Shown: positions 11,969 to 20,261 of the stretch, piece by piece
How the letters are laid out: each line of letters begins with the position of its first letter
How positions within the stretch are numbered: the stretch's first letter is position 1
NCBI RefSeq assembly: GCF_002042885.1
Contig: NZ_MVFY01000012.1
Coordinates: forward strand, 1-64,000
Origin: Citrobacter portucalensis
GTDB taxonomy: Bacteria; Pseudomonadota; Gammaproteobacteria; Enterobacterales; Enterobacteriaceae
Length of the DNA: 64,000 nt
Reading direction: 5' to 3'
The notes under the pieces: generated by a model
The model's input: only the letters and a program-made list of their open reading frames with translations
Told to the model about the DNA's origin: nothing
Database searches by the model: none
Program-made: the position numbers and the translations under genes

Positions 11969-13600
11969 GTGTTAACTCTGTTACACCTGCTTTCTGCCGT
12001 CGCGATGCTGGTTTGGGGTACGCATATTGTGCGTACCGGCGTGATGCGCGTCTTCGGCGCCCGTTTGCGTACCGTGCTCAGCCGTAGTGTTGAAAAGAAG
12101 CCGCTCGCCTTTTGTGCGGGTATCGGCGTAACGGCGCTGGTGCAAAGCAGCAACGCCACCACCATGCTGGTGACCTCGTTTGTTGCACAAGATCTCGTGG
12201 CGCTTACCCCTGCGCTGGTCATAGTGCTCGGCGCCGACGTGGGGACCGCGCTGATGGCGCGTATCCTGACCTTCGATCTCTCATGGCTATCCCCACTGCT
12301 GATTTTCATCGGCGTGATCTTCTTTCTCGGGCGTAAGCAGTCCCGTGTGGGGCAACTGGGGCGGGTCGGTATTGGGCTGGGGTTGATTTTGCTGGCGCTG
12401 GAGCTGATTGTGCAGGCGGTAACGCCGATCACCCAGGCTAACGGCGTACAGGTTATTTTCGCCTCGCTCACTGGCGATATTATGCTCGATGCGCTGATTG
12501 GCGCCATGTTTGCGATTATCAGTTACTCCAGCCTGGCGGCGGTGCTGCTGACGGCCACGCTGACCGCGGCAGGTATTATCTCGTTCCCGGTGGCGTTGTG
12601 TCTGGTGATTGGCGCCAACCTCGGGTCCGGCCTGCTGGCGATGTTGAATAACAGCGCCGCTAACGCCGCAGCACGCCGTGTGGCGCTCGGCAGCCTGCTG
12701 TTTAAGCTGGTGGGGAGCCTGATTATCCTGCCGTTTGTTCATCCGCTGGCCAATCTGATGGATGAACTGCCGCTGCCGAAATCTGAACTGGTTATCTACT
12801 TCCACGTCTTCTACAACCTGGTGCGCTGCGTGGCGATGGTGCCGTTCGCCGAACCGATGGCGCGTTTTTGTAAGCGCATCATCCGCGATGAGCCGGAGCT
12901 GGATGCACATCTGAAACCCAAACATCTGGACGTCAGCGCGCTGGATACGCCGACGCTCGCTCTGGCCAATGCCGCCCGTGAAGCCCTGCGTATCGGCGAC
13001 GCGATGGAGCAGATGATGGACGGGCTGAAGAAAGTAATGCACGGCGAACCGCGTGAAGAGAAAGAGCTGCGCAGGATGGCCGATGACATTAACGTGCTGT
13101 ATACGGCAATTAAGCTCTATCTGGCGCGGATGCCAAAGGATGAGCTGGCGGAAGAAGAGTCACGCCGTTGGGCGGAGATTATCGAAATGTCGCTCAACCT
13201 TGAGCAGGCTTCCGATATTGTCGAACGTATGGGCAGCGAGATAGCCGATAAGTCGCTGGCCGCTCGCCGGGCATTCTCTGTCGAAGGGCTGAAAGAACTG
13301 GATGCGCTCTACGATCAGTTGCTCAGCAATCTGCAGCTGGCGATGTCGGTGTTCTTCTCAGGAGATGTGACCAGTGCCCGTCGTCTGCGCCGCAGCAAGC
13401 ACCGCTTCCGTATTCTCAATCGTCGTTATTCGCATGCGCACGTTGACCGTCTGCATCAGCAGAATGTGCAGAGCATCGAAACCAGCTCCTTGCACCTGGC
13501 GCTGTTGGGCGATATGCAGCGTCTGAACTCGCTGTTTTGCTCCGTGGCTTACAGCGTGCTGGAACAGCCGGATGAAGACGATGGGCGGGATGATTACTAA
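11969..13600 (+). CDS. yjbB: Na+/phosphate cotransporter family protein YjbB
   Basis: The 543-residue protein begins at GTG 11969 with AAGGAG upstream. The N-terminal half is a membrane domain with two Na/Pi-cotransporter repeats, carrying QSSNATTML (about 59-67) and the related GADVGTALMA and GANLGSGLLA segments. The C-terminal 200 residues are a PhoU-like helical domain. E. coli YjbB has been reported to export phosphate when overproduced. It is followed by a REP cluster and is convergent with pepE. Length and sequence match E. coli YjbB throughout. Confidence 0.95.
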   Translation: MLTLLHLLSAVAMLVWGTHIVRTGVMRVFGARLRTVLSRSVEKKPLAFCAGIGVTALVQSSNATTMLVTSFVAQDLVALTPALVIVLGADVGTALMARILTFDLSWLSPLLIFIGVIFFLGRKQSRVGQLGRVGIGLGLILLALELIVQAVTPITQANGVQVIFASLTGDIMLDALIGAMFAIISYSSLAAVLLTATLTAAGIISFPVALCLVIGANLGSGLLAMLNNSAANAAARRVALGSLLFKLVGSLIILPFVHPLANLMDELPLPKSELVIYFHVFYNLVRCVAMVPFAEPMARFCKRIIRDEPELDAHLKPKHLDVSALDTPTLALANAAREALRIGDAMEQMMDGLKKVMHGEPREEKELRRMADDINVLYTAIKLYLARMPKDELAEEESRRWAEIIEMSLNLEQASDIVERMGSEIADKSLAARRAFSVEGLKELDALYDQLLSNLQLAMSVFFSGDVTSARRLRRSKHRFRILNRRYSHAHVDRLHQQNVQSIETSSLHLALLGDMQRLNSLFCSVAYSVLEQPDEDDGRDDY

Positions 13601-13637
13601 TGAGGACAGGTGAAATATTGCCCGATGGCGCAGTCCG

Positions 13638-13751
13638 GTAGGCCGGATAAGGCGAAGCCGCATCCGGCAATGTGCGCTGAACTGCCTGATGGCGCTGCGC
13701 TTATCAGGCCTACAGTTGTAGCCCGGATAAGGTGAAGGCGCCATCCGGCAT
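13638..13751. repeat. REP/BIME between yjbB and pepE
   Basis: Three REP units (13638-13670, 13684-13713, 13718-13751) alternate in orientation between the convergent stop codons of yjbB and pepE. Confidence 0.9.
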
Positions 13752-13766
13752 CAGACAACAAATCAG

Positions 13767-14456
13767 CTAAAAGCAGTGGCCTGCTTCAACGGCAACCGCT
13801 TCTTCACCCGCTTTAAAGATATACGTGGTGTTCGGGCCGCCGAGCACGGATTGACCGTTACTTACCTTAATCCAGTTCCCTTCCGGCAGGCCAATCACCG
13901 TCAGCTCCGGTGCCACAACCAGCAGCTCGCGGATACGCTGTTCACGCGTTTCGCCTTTATGGCCTTCCGGCAGCGCGTTGGTGAAGTGTGGGTTAATCTG
14001 CAGCGGGAACAGACCCAGCGCATCAAAACCTTTTGGATCGACAATCGGCATGTCGTTGGTAGTGCGGATGGTCTGGCAGGCAAGGTTGGAACCTGCGCTC
14101 CAGCCGATGTACAGCGCACCGCGTTTGACGACATCCACAATCGGGGCCAACAGACCGCGCTCGCGGCTTTCTTTCAGTAACTGGAAGGTATTACCCCCGC
14201 CGACAATCACCAGCTCTGCGTTTTCAATAGCGGCAATCGGATCGGCAACGGTATGAATACCCGTAACGTTGACGCCCATTGGCGCAAAGATGGCTGCCGT
14301 TTTCGCCGTGTATTCATCCCAGGTTTGCGTCACGCCAGCGAACGGAATAAACACCGCCGTACGGCGACCATTCAGTTGTTCAGCAATCAGCGGCAGCGCA
14401 TGTTCCATCCAACCTTTGCCCGGCAGCGTCGAGTTACTCAATAAAAGCAGTTCCAT
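13767..14456 (-). CDS. pepE: alpha-aspartyl dipeptidase (peptidase E)
   Basis: PepE hydrolyses dipeptides with N-terminal aspartate and is a cytoplasmic serine peptidase of family S51. The 229-residue reading from ATG 14456 is the E. coli length; a further ATG directly upstream (14459) is less likely. The nucleophile serine lies in YIGWSAGSN (about Ser120), with the conserved GGGNTFQLL stretch before it and [16 protein letters not shown] after it. In E. coli rluF follows pepE; here about 9 kb of accessory genes are inserted between them. Confidence 0.97.
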   Translation of the reverse strand: MELLLLSNSTLPGKGWMEHALPLIAEQLNGRRTAVFIPFAGVTQTWDEYTAKTAAIFAPMGVNVTGIHTVADPIAAIENAELVIVGGGNTFQLLKESRERGLLAPIVDVVKRGALYIGWSAGSNLACQTIRTTNDMPIVDPKGFDALGLFPLQINPHFTNALPEGHKGETREQRIRELLVVAPELTVIGLPEGNWIKVSNGQSVLGGPNTTYIFKAGEEAVAVEAGHCF

Positions 14457-14566
14457 CATTTCTCCATGTAATCAGAAAATTACAAACCGCGCTAATGCTA
14501 CCACTATCAGGCTAACGCCTTACTGATATGGCTCACGATGTTGGAAGGGGGAGATAGAAGCTGAGG

Positions 14567-14845
14567 CTATTTTTTAAGTGTCAATTCAATGCCGAGTACC
14601 TTCATCACTGCAAGGGTGGTTTTCAGCGTCGGGTTACCTTTCTCACTAAAAGAGCGATAAAGCTGCTCGCGGGATAATCCCGTTTCTGCCGCAATGTTCG
14701 CCATTCCCTTAGCGCGAGCTACCACGCCCAGTGCTTTTGCAATGTATGCTGCATCGCCTGTTTCGAGGGCATCGGCCATAAACACGGCAATTTCTTCATC
14801 ATCAACCAGCGCAGTCGCGGGATCGTAGTGAGTAAGTTTATTCAT
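14567..14845 (-). CDS. putative antitoxin, HigA-like / HI1420 family
   Basis: The 92-residue protein starts at 14845 and overlaps the 3' end of the toxin gene by 8 nt. Residues 45-88 form a helix-turn-helix of the Xre/HigA type (GMANIAAETGLSREQLYRSF...NPTLKTTLAVMKVLGIEL). Its N-terminus (PATALVDDEEIAVFMADALETGDAAYIAKALGVVARA) is typical of the 'probable addiction module antidote' family. With the preceding gene it makes a toxin-first type II module. It would bind the toxin and repress the shared promoter. A much longer upstream extension in this frame is not credible because it runs antisense-like through the toxin gene. Confidence 0.85.
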   Translation of the reverse strand: MNKLTHYDPATALVDDEEIAVFMADALETGDAAYIAKALGVVARAKGMANIAAETGLSREQLYRSFSEKGNPTLKTTLAVMKVLGIELTLKK

Positions 14846-15152
14846 GGCAGAAGATCTCCTGTGAATCCAGTGTACGGGCGAGCATTTTTGCAAGAGTAAT
14901 ATCGTTGGCTTGTGAGCTTTTATCGCCCCCACATAACAAAATGATGATGCGGCAACCTTGCTGTTTAAAGTAAATCCTGTAGCCAGGACCGTAAGAAATG
15001 CGCATTTCGCTGACGCCTTCCCCAACAGGTTTAACATCACCAGCTAAACCATTAGCCAGACGAAAAAGGCGTGTGGCAATGAGCGTTTTAGCTCTCCTGT
15101 CCCGTAGGTTTTGCTCCCAACGCCGGAAAACCATTGTCTGAAGAATTTCCAT
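14838..15152 (-). CDS. putative toxin, RelE/ParE superfamily (HigB/Gp49-like)
   Basis: The 104-residue protein has the phage Gp49/HI1419-type addiction-killer signature: RDRRAKTLIATRLFRLANGLAGDVKPVGEG followed by VSEMRISYGPGYRIYF and LLCGGDKSSQANDI. Such proteins are compact RelE-fold toxins, usually ribosome-dependent mRNA endonucleases, but the activity here is inferred. It precedes and overlaps the antitoxin gene (toxin-first order). The pair sits at the edge of an accessory patch after pepE and has no counterpart at this site in E. coli K-12. Confidence 0.85.
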   Translation of the reverse strand: MEILQTMVFRRWEQNLRDRRAKTLIATRLFRLANGLAGDVKPVGEGVSEMRISYGPGYRIYFKQQGCRIIILLCGGDKSSQANDITLAKMLARTLDSQEIFCHE

Positions 15153-15418
15153 GATGACGTTCCATGTATTTTATAAACTACATTATGAATTGACAAGTTG
15201 AGACTAGAGAGTAAAAAAATGGGGAGTAAGGGGAAATGCTGGCAGGAGGAAACAGGAAAGCGCCTCGCAATAATACGTAGTTTTTCAGGATGCTGCGGTT
15301 GATACGAGAATCGATGATAGGGGATTGGGAGGGCTTTGTGCCAGGAGCGGAAGCTATATGTCCACTAGAATATGACAGATTCATGCATGGTGATTCACCA
15401 CTACACGTAGTTGCCGTC
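15153..15418. other. gap without a supported gene
   Basis: Between the toxin gene and the broken ATPase I see only short frames without family resemblance or good ribosome-binding sites. The toxin promoter should lie in its left part. It reads like degraded accessory DNA. Confidence 0.5.
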
Positions 15419-15970
15419 TTAGCAGGGTTTTATCCTGGAAAGAATAAAATCCACTCGCTCTTCTACAGAAACACATGGTAATTCAATCAACTGATAGTCA
15501 TACATACGGTATGTTTTTACCATTGCGTGATATGTCGCGATGGCAACATCGAAAGATTGTTTGCGCTCTGTGTCCTGTACATATATTTCACGCCAGGGTG
15601 GTGCAATAAATACGATTCGGTTATAGCGAAATTTCTCGATGGCGTTTTCCAGATGCCTCGGTATGGTAAGTTCAGAAAGACGTAAATAACCTACAACATC
15701 AGGAACACCACGATCAAAGAAGCAGGGTTGTGTATGCCCTTCCGCTTCATGCCACGAACGCATTTCTCAGGATAGCATCAGATCTGCAAATGCAGTCTGG
15801 TTGGCCCACGGTAATGCATCGCCGCCGATGTTAACCTGGTCTTGGATCACACCTCTTCCAGCTTCTTTAGAACACCAAAACCCTCGTTTTATAATCGTAT
15901 CAATTATCGTGCTTTTGCCTGACCCTGGGCCACCAGTCAGAATGAATCGATGCTGAAACGCTGAAGACAT
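15419..15970 (-). pseudogene. AAA/P-loop ATPase, interrupted by one in-frame stop
   Basis: The first half (15970 to 15770) has a Walker A motif, ILTGGPGSGKSTIID, near residue 10, followed by GFWCSKEAGRGVIQDQ. An in-frame TGA at 15767-15769 (after LMLS) ends it. The same frame then continues through FFDRGVPDVVGYLRL, a Walker-B/DRG-type segment, to a stop at 15419. The whole is about 183 codons, the size of small P-loop kinase-like ATPases in which Arg follows LMLS; CGA to TGA would explain the break. Either a pseudogene or a sequencing error. The substrate is unknown. Confidence 0.75.
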
Positions 15971-16059
15971 TGAACTCTCCCAAACCTTCTTAGACGCGAT
16001 GATTTAGCAATTGATGGCGTACTTTTTGCGTATCGTCATATTACCTGCTGATGGCATGA

Positions 16060-16407
16060 CTAACTACGTTTTATCCCCATTTTAATGTCCGCTATTCTCT
16101 CATTTCACAGGCCGATCTACTTTATTTCTCACTCGCCGAGGCGTTCCGCCATCTTGATTGTAGCCATCTCACTACTGAAGAAAATCTGGCGCTATCGTTT
16201 GGCTGTGAAGAGGCGCTGGCAGGGTTGTACCAGACGCTGAATTTTATGGGCGAAAGCCTGCTGACCATGGCGGGTGAAGGTCAGGAACATTTTGCGTATG
16301 AGAGCATATGCCAGTTAGGACACAGTCTGGTCAACATCAGCCAGTTGATTCCCGCACTGGTGCAGTTAGAAGCGAAAGCTGACCAGCAACTGTTCGCTGT
16401 TGCATAG
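16060..16407 (+). pseudogene. 5'-truncated reading frame of unknown function
   Basis: A frame stays open from 16060 to the TAG at 16405-16407, about 115 codons, but has no ATG or GTG near its start; the first usable starts are TTG 16225 and ATG 16246. The product is helical, with SQADLLYFSLAEAFRHL early and SICQLGHSLVNISQLI late. I do not recognise it. Its lack of a start next to a broken ATPase suggests a remnant. It could also begin at an internal TTG as a 60-residue protein. Confidence 0.4.
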
Positions 16408-16419
16408 TACCTAAAATAG

Positions 16420-16446
16420 ACAGAGCGCCCATCCCTGGCGCTCTGT
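16420..16446 (-). terminator. terminator-like hairpin at the end of the sor operon
   Basis: Perfect 10-bp stem ACAGAGCGCC / GGCGCTCTGT with a 7-nt loop, 10 nt beyond the last gene of the minus-strand operon. The following minus-strand tract CTATTTTAG is a weak T run. It may act in both directions. Confidence 0.65.
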
Positions 16447-16456
16447 TCCTGCTTCT

Positions 16457-17269
16457 TTACCCCGCCCGAGCAAATTCTGCCGCTTCGGCGATTAGCGCGT
16501 CATCCGGGCGTACGCCGGTGTACATGGCGAACTGCTCTACGGCCTGTAAGGCAATCACCTCTGCGCCGCTGATGGTCTTTTTACCTAATTGCTGTGCCAG
16601 TTTGATTACCGGTGTTTCCGGCGGCAGGGCGACGACGTCAAACACCACGCTGGCGGCAGCGACCATTGCTTCGCTGTAGGCCAGCTCATCGCTCTCTTTA
16701 CCGCCAGCCATGCCGACGGGCGTCACGTTGACCAGAATATCGCAGGTAATCCCTTCCGGCTGCGGTTGCCACTGGAAACCGTACTGTTTTGCCAGCGTCG
16801 GGCCGCTCTCCCGGTTACGGGCGGCGACGATCACATCGCGAAAACCGGCATCGCGAAATGCGGCAATGACCGCTTTACCCATTCCACCGCTGCCGCGGAT
16901 CATGACGCGTGCGTGGTTATCAAGCTGGTGGCTGGTAATCAGGCTTTTTACCGCAATGTAGTCGGTGTTAAATCCTGTCAGCGTACCGTTGTCATTGACG
17001 ATGGTATTAACGGAGTCAATGACTTTTGCGGAAGGATCGATGGCATCCAGAAACGGCATGCAGCTCTCTTTAAACGGCATAGAGACCGCACAGCCGCGAA
17101 TCCCGAGTGCGCGAACGCCTTTGACTGCGGCCTCAATATCCTGCGTAGTAAAGGCTTTGTAGATAAAATTTAACCCTAATTTTTCATACAGATAGTTATG
17201 AAAGCGTGTGCCAAAGTTGCCGGGACGACCGGCAAGCGACATGCACAACTGGGTGTCGCGGTTAATCAT
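16457..17269 (-). CDS. shikimate dehydrogenase-like protein (SdhL / HI0607 type)
   Basis: The 270-residue protein from ATG 17269 (GAGGAA 8 nt upstream) has the AroE fold: an N-terminal substrate domain (1-105) and a Rossmann domain with GSGGMGKAV. Catalytic Lys (MPFKES), the Asn of SVNTI and the Asp of GFNTDY are present. The serine pair that binds the shikimate carboxylate in AroE is absent; the equivalent stretch is SLAGRPGNFGTRFHN. This fits the AroE-like subgroup exemplified by Haemophilus HI0607, whose true substrate is uncertain. It starts two bases before the sorE stop ends, so it is translationally linked to sorE. It is not the housekeeping aroE. Confidence 0.82.
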   Translation of the reverse strand: MINRDTQLCMSLAGRPGNFGTRFHNYLYEKLGLNFIYKAFTTQDIEAAVKGVRALGIRGCAVSMPFKESCMPFLDAIDPSAKVIDSVNTIVNDNGTLTGFNTDYIAVKSLITSHQLDNHARVMIRGSGGMGKAVIAAFRDAGFRDVIVAARNRESGPTLAKQYGFQWQPQPEGITCDILVNVTPVGMAGGKESDELAYSEAMVAAASVVFDVVALPPETPVIKLAQQLGKKTISGAEVIALQAVEQFAMYTGVRPDDALIAEAAEFARAG

Positions 17270-17270
17270 G

Positions 17271-18494
17271 TTAAATTTCCTCGGCGTGAGACAATATGTA
17301 CTGTTCGGCTTCCTGCGACCAGATCCCCTGATGACGCTCCAGGATAGCGCGCAAGGCCGGATCGTCAATCTGGGTGAGCGCAGTTAACGGCAATGATTTT
17401 CCGGTGTAAACCAGTTTTTTACCTCCACCGACCTGCGGCAGTTCCAGCGTTGTTTCACCTGCCGCATTCAATCCCAGAATGTGCGTCACCACTTTTGCCG
17501 CCTGAACTTTCTTCTCTTCGATCAGTTTTACCGCCGTGCGCATGTCGTCGGTATTGCCGCCAGATGTCCCAACATAATGGGTGAAGGCATAGTGCACGTC
17601 GTAGAAGTTAATCGGCGCGCTAAACTGCTTATCCTGCGGACCGGCAAAGAAGTTCATGCAACCATCGGCAGCCAGCAGTGAAGAGGCCAGCGTAACCAAC
17701 TGTTCGTTGGGCACAAACACAAAGATGTCATCAAACCCGTGCCCGCCGCTCAGCGCCATCAAGGTGTCATAACCTGCATCCTGGGCGTGGAGATAATGGA
17801 TCAACGTTTGTGGTTCTGATGGATAGTGCTTGCGGGCGTAGCTCAGTTTGTCGTTATTGGTGTCGGTCACCACCAGCAGCGCCGGGTTAACCGGACCATG
17901 CAGCGCGTAGTCGATCGCCAGTAGTCCCATCGGCCCGGTGCCGCCGAGTATCAGTGTACGCCCCTGCGGACGAATGCCCATCTTGTGGTTATACGTGCCT
18001 TCCTGTAGGTGATAGTTGGCGTTGAATGCGCCAATCACACAGGACAGCGGCTCAACCAACGAGCCTTCAAAATAGGTTTCACCTTCGTAGGCTAACAGGC
18101 AGTCCTGCTCCATGACTTCATCAGGAATGATGACGTGCGTGGCTTCACCGCCTACCCACGGGAAGGAGTAGCCGGGGCAGTCCGGGCGATCCGGCAGTTG
18201 CAGGTTAGCCTGAATGACATAGCGCTGGCCGGGCTGAAACTTATGCTGCCATTTTTTCCCTACGGCAATAATATCGCCGCAAAACTCGTGGCCGATGATG
18301 ATCGGGTTTGTAGCCACATCGTCCGGCACCTTTTTGTGGTTCTCGCCCTGGTTAGCCTCTTTCCAGGAAGAAAGGCACAGGCTGTCGGTTACGACTGAGG
18401 CCAGAATTTCATTGTCCTGCATTTCAGGAAGATCGAAGGTTTCCAGGCGCAGATCGCGTTTACCATAAAGGCGTAAAGCTGTTGTTGTTTGCAT
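17271..18494 (-). CDS. sorE: L-sorbose-1-phosphate reductase
   Basis: SorE reduces L-sorbose 1-phosphate to D-glucitol 6-phosphate with NAD(P)H. The 407-residue protein is a medium-chain dehydrogenase: a catalytic domain with NPIIIGHEFCGDIIAVG and a Rossmann segment TLILGGTGPMGLLAID around residue 190. ATG 18494 has a strong AAGAGGTGG site; the upstream ATG three codons earlier lies inside that site. It follows the PTS genes across a GC-rich hairpin, and its stop overlaps the approach to the AroE-like gene. Identification rests on the full sor neighbourhood as well as sequence. Confidence 0.93.
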   Translation of the reverse strand: MQTTTALRLYGKRDLRLETFDLPEMQDNEILASVVTDSLCLSSWKEANQGENHKKVPDDVATNPIIIGHEFCGDIIAVGKKWQHKFQPGQRYVIQANLQLPDRPDCPGYSFPWVGGEATHVIIPDEVMEQDCLLAYEGETYFEGSLVEPLSCVIGAFNANYHLQEGTYNHKMGIRPQGRTLILGGTGPMGLLAIDYALHGPVNPALLVVTDTNNDKLSYARKHYPSEPQTLIHYLHAQDAGYDTLMALSGGHGFDDIFVFVPNEQLVTLASSLLAADGCMNFFAGPQDKQFSAPINFYDVHYAFTHYVGTSGGNTDDMRTAVKLIEEKKVQAAKVVTHILGLNAAGETTLELPQVGGGKKLVYTGKSLPLTALTQIDDPALRAILERHQGIWSQEAEQYILSHAEEI

Positions 18495-18536
18495 TGTTAC
18501 CACCTCTTCCTCTTTCGAGGACTATTTGTTGAAGTA

Positions 18537-18555
18537 GCCCCGGCATCGCCGGGGC
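18537..18555. other. intercistronic hairpin between sorM and sorE
   Basis: Perfect 8-bp stem GCCCCGGC / GCCGGGGC with a 3-nt loop and no following T run on the minus strand. It is more likely an mRNA processing or stability element than a terminator, separating the transport genes from sorE. Confidence 0.6.
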
Positions 18556-18562
18556 GAAAAAA

Positions 18563-19387
18563 TCAGGACAGGAAGCCCAGCGCGTTACCGATAATTCCCA
18601 GCGCAAACAGGGCGAAGATCAGCCATACCGGGTTAATTTTCTTGTTGAGCAGACGCACCATCAGCAGCGTCAGACCCAGCGCCAGCAGGCCGGGGCAGAG
18701 TTGGTCGAGAATGTTCTGCACGGTCATGGTGACGGTGGTGCCGTCTGCGCCAGGCGTTTGCGATACCACCAGCGGCACGTTGATGCTGGTCCATTTAGTG
18801 ACCAACACCCCCATGACAAACAGGCCGAGAATCGATGCGCCTTCGGTCAGTTTCTGCAGCAGGTTGCCGCCCATGTCGCTGACGATATTGACCCCTTTAC
18901 GAAAACCAAGCTGTAAGCCGTACCACTTCATGGCAAGACGTACTGCATTGAAAATAAAGAAGAACAATAGTGGGCCGAGAATGTTTCCGGACAGCGCCAG
19001 CGATGCGCCGAGCGCGGCGGTAATCGGGCGCAATGTTCCCCAGACCAACGGGTCGCCAACACCGGCCAGCGGGCCCATCAGCCCAACTTTGATGCCGTTG
19101 ATGGCACCGTCGTCAATTTCCGCACCATTGGCACGAGCTTCTTCCATCGCGGCGGTCACGCCAATCACCGGGCCGCAAACGGCAGGCGTGGTATTGAAAA
19201 ACACCAGGTGGCGTTTGAGTGCCGCAACCTGGTCCTCTTTCAGCGGATACAGGCGCTTGATGGCAGGGATCATGTCGTAGCAAAAGCCCAGCCCATGAAT
19301 GCGTTCAAAGTTAAATGACGCCTGTTGCAGGTTGGAGCGAACAAACATGCTAAACAGGTCGGATTTGGTCAGTTTTTTCTGTTCCAT
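18563..19387 (-). CDS. sorM: L-sorbose PTS component EIID
   Basis: This is the IID membrane subunit of a mannose-family PTS permease. It has the characteristic N-terminus LTKSDLFSMFVRSNLQQASFN, the segment GIKVGLMGPLAGVGDPLVWGTLRP, and C-terminal hydrophobic segments. Start 19387 has GGAG 6 nt upstream and gives 274 residues; the ATG at 19399, overlapping the sorA stop as TAATG, is an alternative. It works with SorA (EIIC), SorB and SorF to import L-sorbose and release L-sorbose 1-phosphate. Confidence 0.93.
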   Translation of the reverse strand: MEQKKLTKSDLFSMFVRSNLQQASFNFERIHGLGFCYDMIPAIKRLYPLKEDQVAALKRHLVFFNTTPAVCGPVIGVTAAMEEARANGAEIDDGAINGIKVGLMGPLAGVGDPLVWGTLRPITAALGASLALSGNILGPLLFFFIFNAVRLAMKWYGLQLGFRKGVNIVSDMGGNLLQKLTEGASILGLFVMGVLVTKWTSINVPLVVSQTPGADGTTVTMTVQNILDQLCPGLLALGLTLLMVRLLNKKINPVWLIFALFALGIIGNALGFLS

Positions 19388-19398
19388 GGCTGGCTCCA

Positions 19399-20196
19399 TT
19401 AGTCATCAAGCTGATCGAGAGCTTGAGAAGAGGCGGGTTGCACCTGCGGTTCGGCTTTACGCCACTGTGGGTTCAACTGGATGTAGACCAGCGCGATAAT
19501 CACACCAACCCCACCGAAAGCCAGCAGGCTCAAATCGAGATAACCCCCAGCGATAAACCCGAGGAAGAAGAAGGGCATCAGGTACTTCACGCCCATCATG
19601 CGCAGCACCATGGCGTAGCCGACCACCACGATAAAGCCACCGGCAATCTGCAATCCGCGGGTGACGAATTCCGGAATGGCGTTGAGCATATTGCTGACCA
19701 TATCGGCGCTGACAAACAGCGAGACGATTAATGCAGGGATGGCAACGCGCAGCGCCTGTACGCCGAGAGCGGAAACGTGCAGCATGTCGATGGTGCGAAA
19801 GCGGGCGTCTTCGGCTGCTTTATCCGCCGCGTGCTGGAACACCACGGTGATGGTACGGGCGAATACCGTCAGCACCTGACCTGCCGCCGCCACCGGCAGG
19901 GCGATGGCGATACCGGTAGCAATGCTTTGCTGACCGACGATAACCAGAATGGCGGAGATAATACTGGCGAGCGCCGCATCGGGAGACTGCGCTGCGCCGA
20001 CGTTCATCCAGCCAAGAGCGATTAACTCCAGCGTGCCGCCGAGCATAATCCCGGTTTTTAAATCACCAAGGATTAGGCCGATAACGGTACAAGCAATTAG
20101 CGGACGATGGGTCTGGAACTCATCCAGCACGCTGCCCATTCCGGCAATACAGGAAAATAGGAATATGGCGATAATTTGTAGGGTACTTATTTCCAT
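19399..20196 (-). CDS. sorA: L-sorbose PTS component EIIC
   Basis: The 265-residue integral membrane protein has the mannose-family EIIC pattern: MEISTLQIIAIFLFSCIAG, then GGTLELIALGWMNVGAAQSPDAA, and several further transmembrane segments. With SorM it forms the sugar channel. Its stop codon overlaps the first possible sorM start by one base, so the two are translationally coupled. A 65-nt gap separates it from sorB upstream. Confidence 0.93.
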   Translation of the reverse strand: MEISTLQIIAIFLFSCIAGMGSVLDEFQTHRPLIACTVIGLILGDLKTGIMLGGTLELIALGWMNVGAAQSPDAALASIISAILVIVGQQSIATGIAIALPVAAAGQVLTVFARTITVVFQHAADKAAEDARFRTIDMLHVSALGVQALRVAIPALIVSLFVSADMVSNMLNAIPEFVTRGLQIAGGFIVVVGYAMVLRMMGVKYLMPFFFLGFIAGGYLDLSLLAFGGVGVIIALVYIQLNPQWRKAEPQVQPASSQALDQLDD

Positions 20197-20261
20197 AATA
20201 TGTCACCTTGTGAATGTGATCATCCCTGCCTGTTAAAGCATAAGTACACAGGCATTTTTAT

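Noticed and set aside
12287-13042. 251-codon minus-strand frame opposite yjbB
   Set aside because: Gln/His/Arg-rich shadow of a conserved transporter gene.
14846-15040. 65-residue N-terminal extension of the antitoxin
   Set aside because: It overlaps the toxin gene in another frame and has no antitoxin-like sequence; the ATG at 14845 fits the family length.
15290-15481. Short plus-strand frame overlapping the end of the broken ATPase
   Set aside because: No ribosome-binding site or family match; it overlaps a better-supported coding frame on the other strand.
15767-15769. Possible selenocysteine codon joining the two ATPase halves
   Set aside because: The position is an Arg in similar ATPases rather than a redox residue, and no SECIS-like hairpin is evident after the TGA. 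A nonsense change is simpler.
18489-19280. 263-codon plus-strand frame opposite sorM
   Set aside because: Antisense to a clear EIID gene; Ser/Pro/Thr-rich composition is typical of a reverse-strand shadow.
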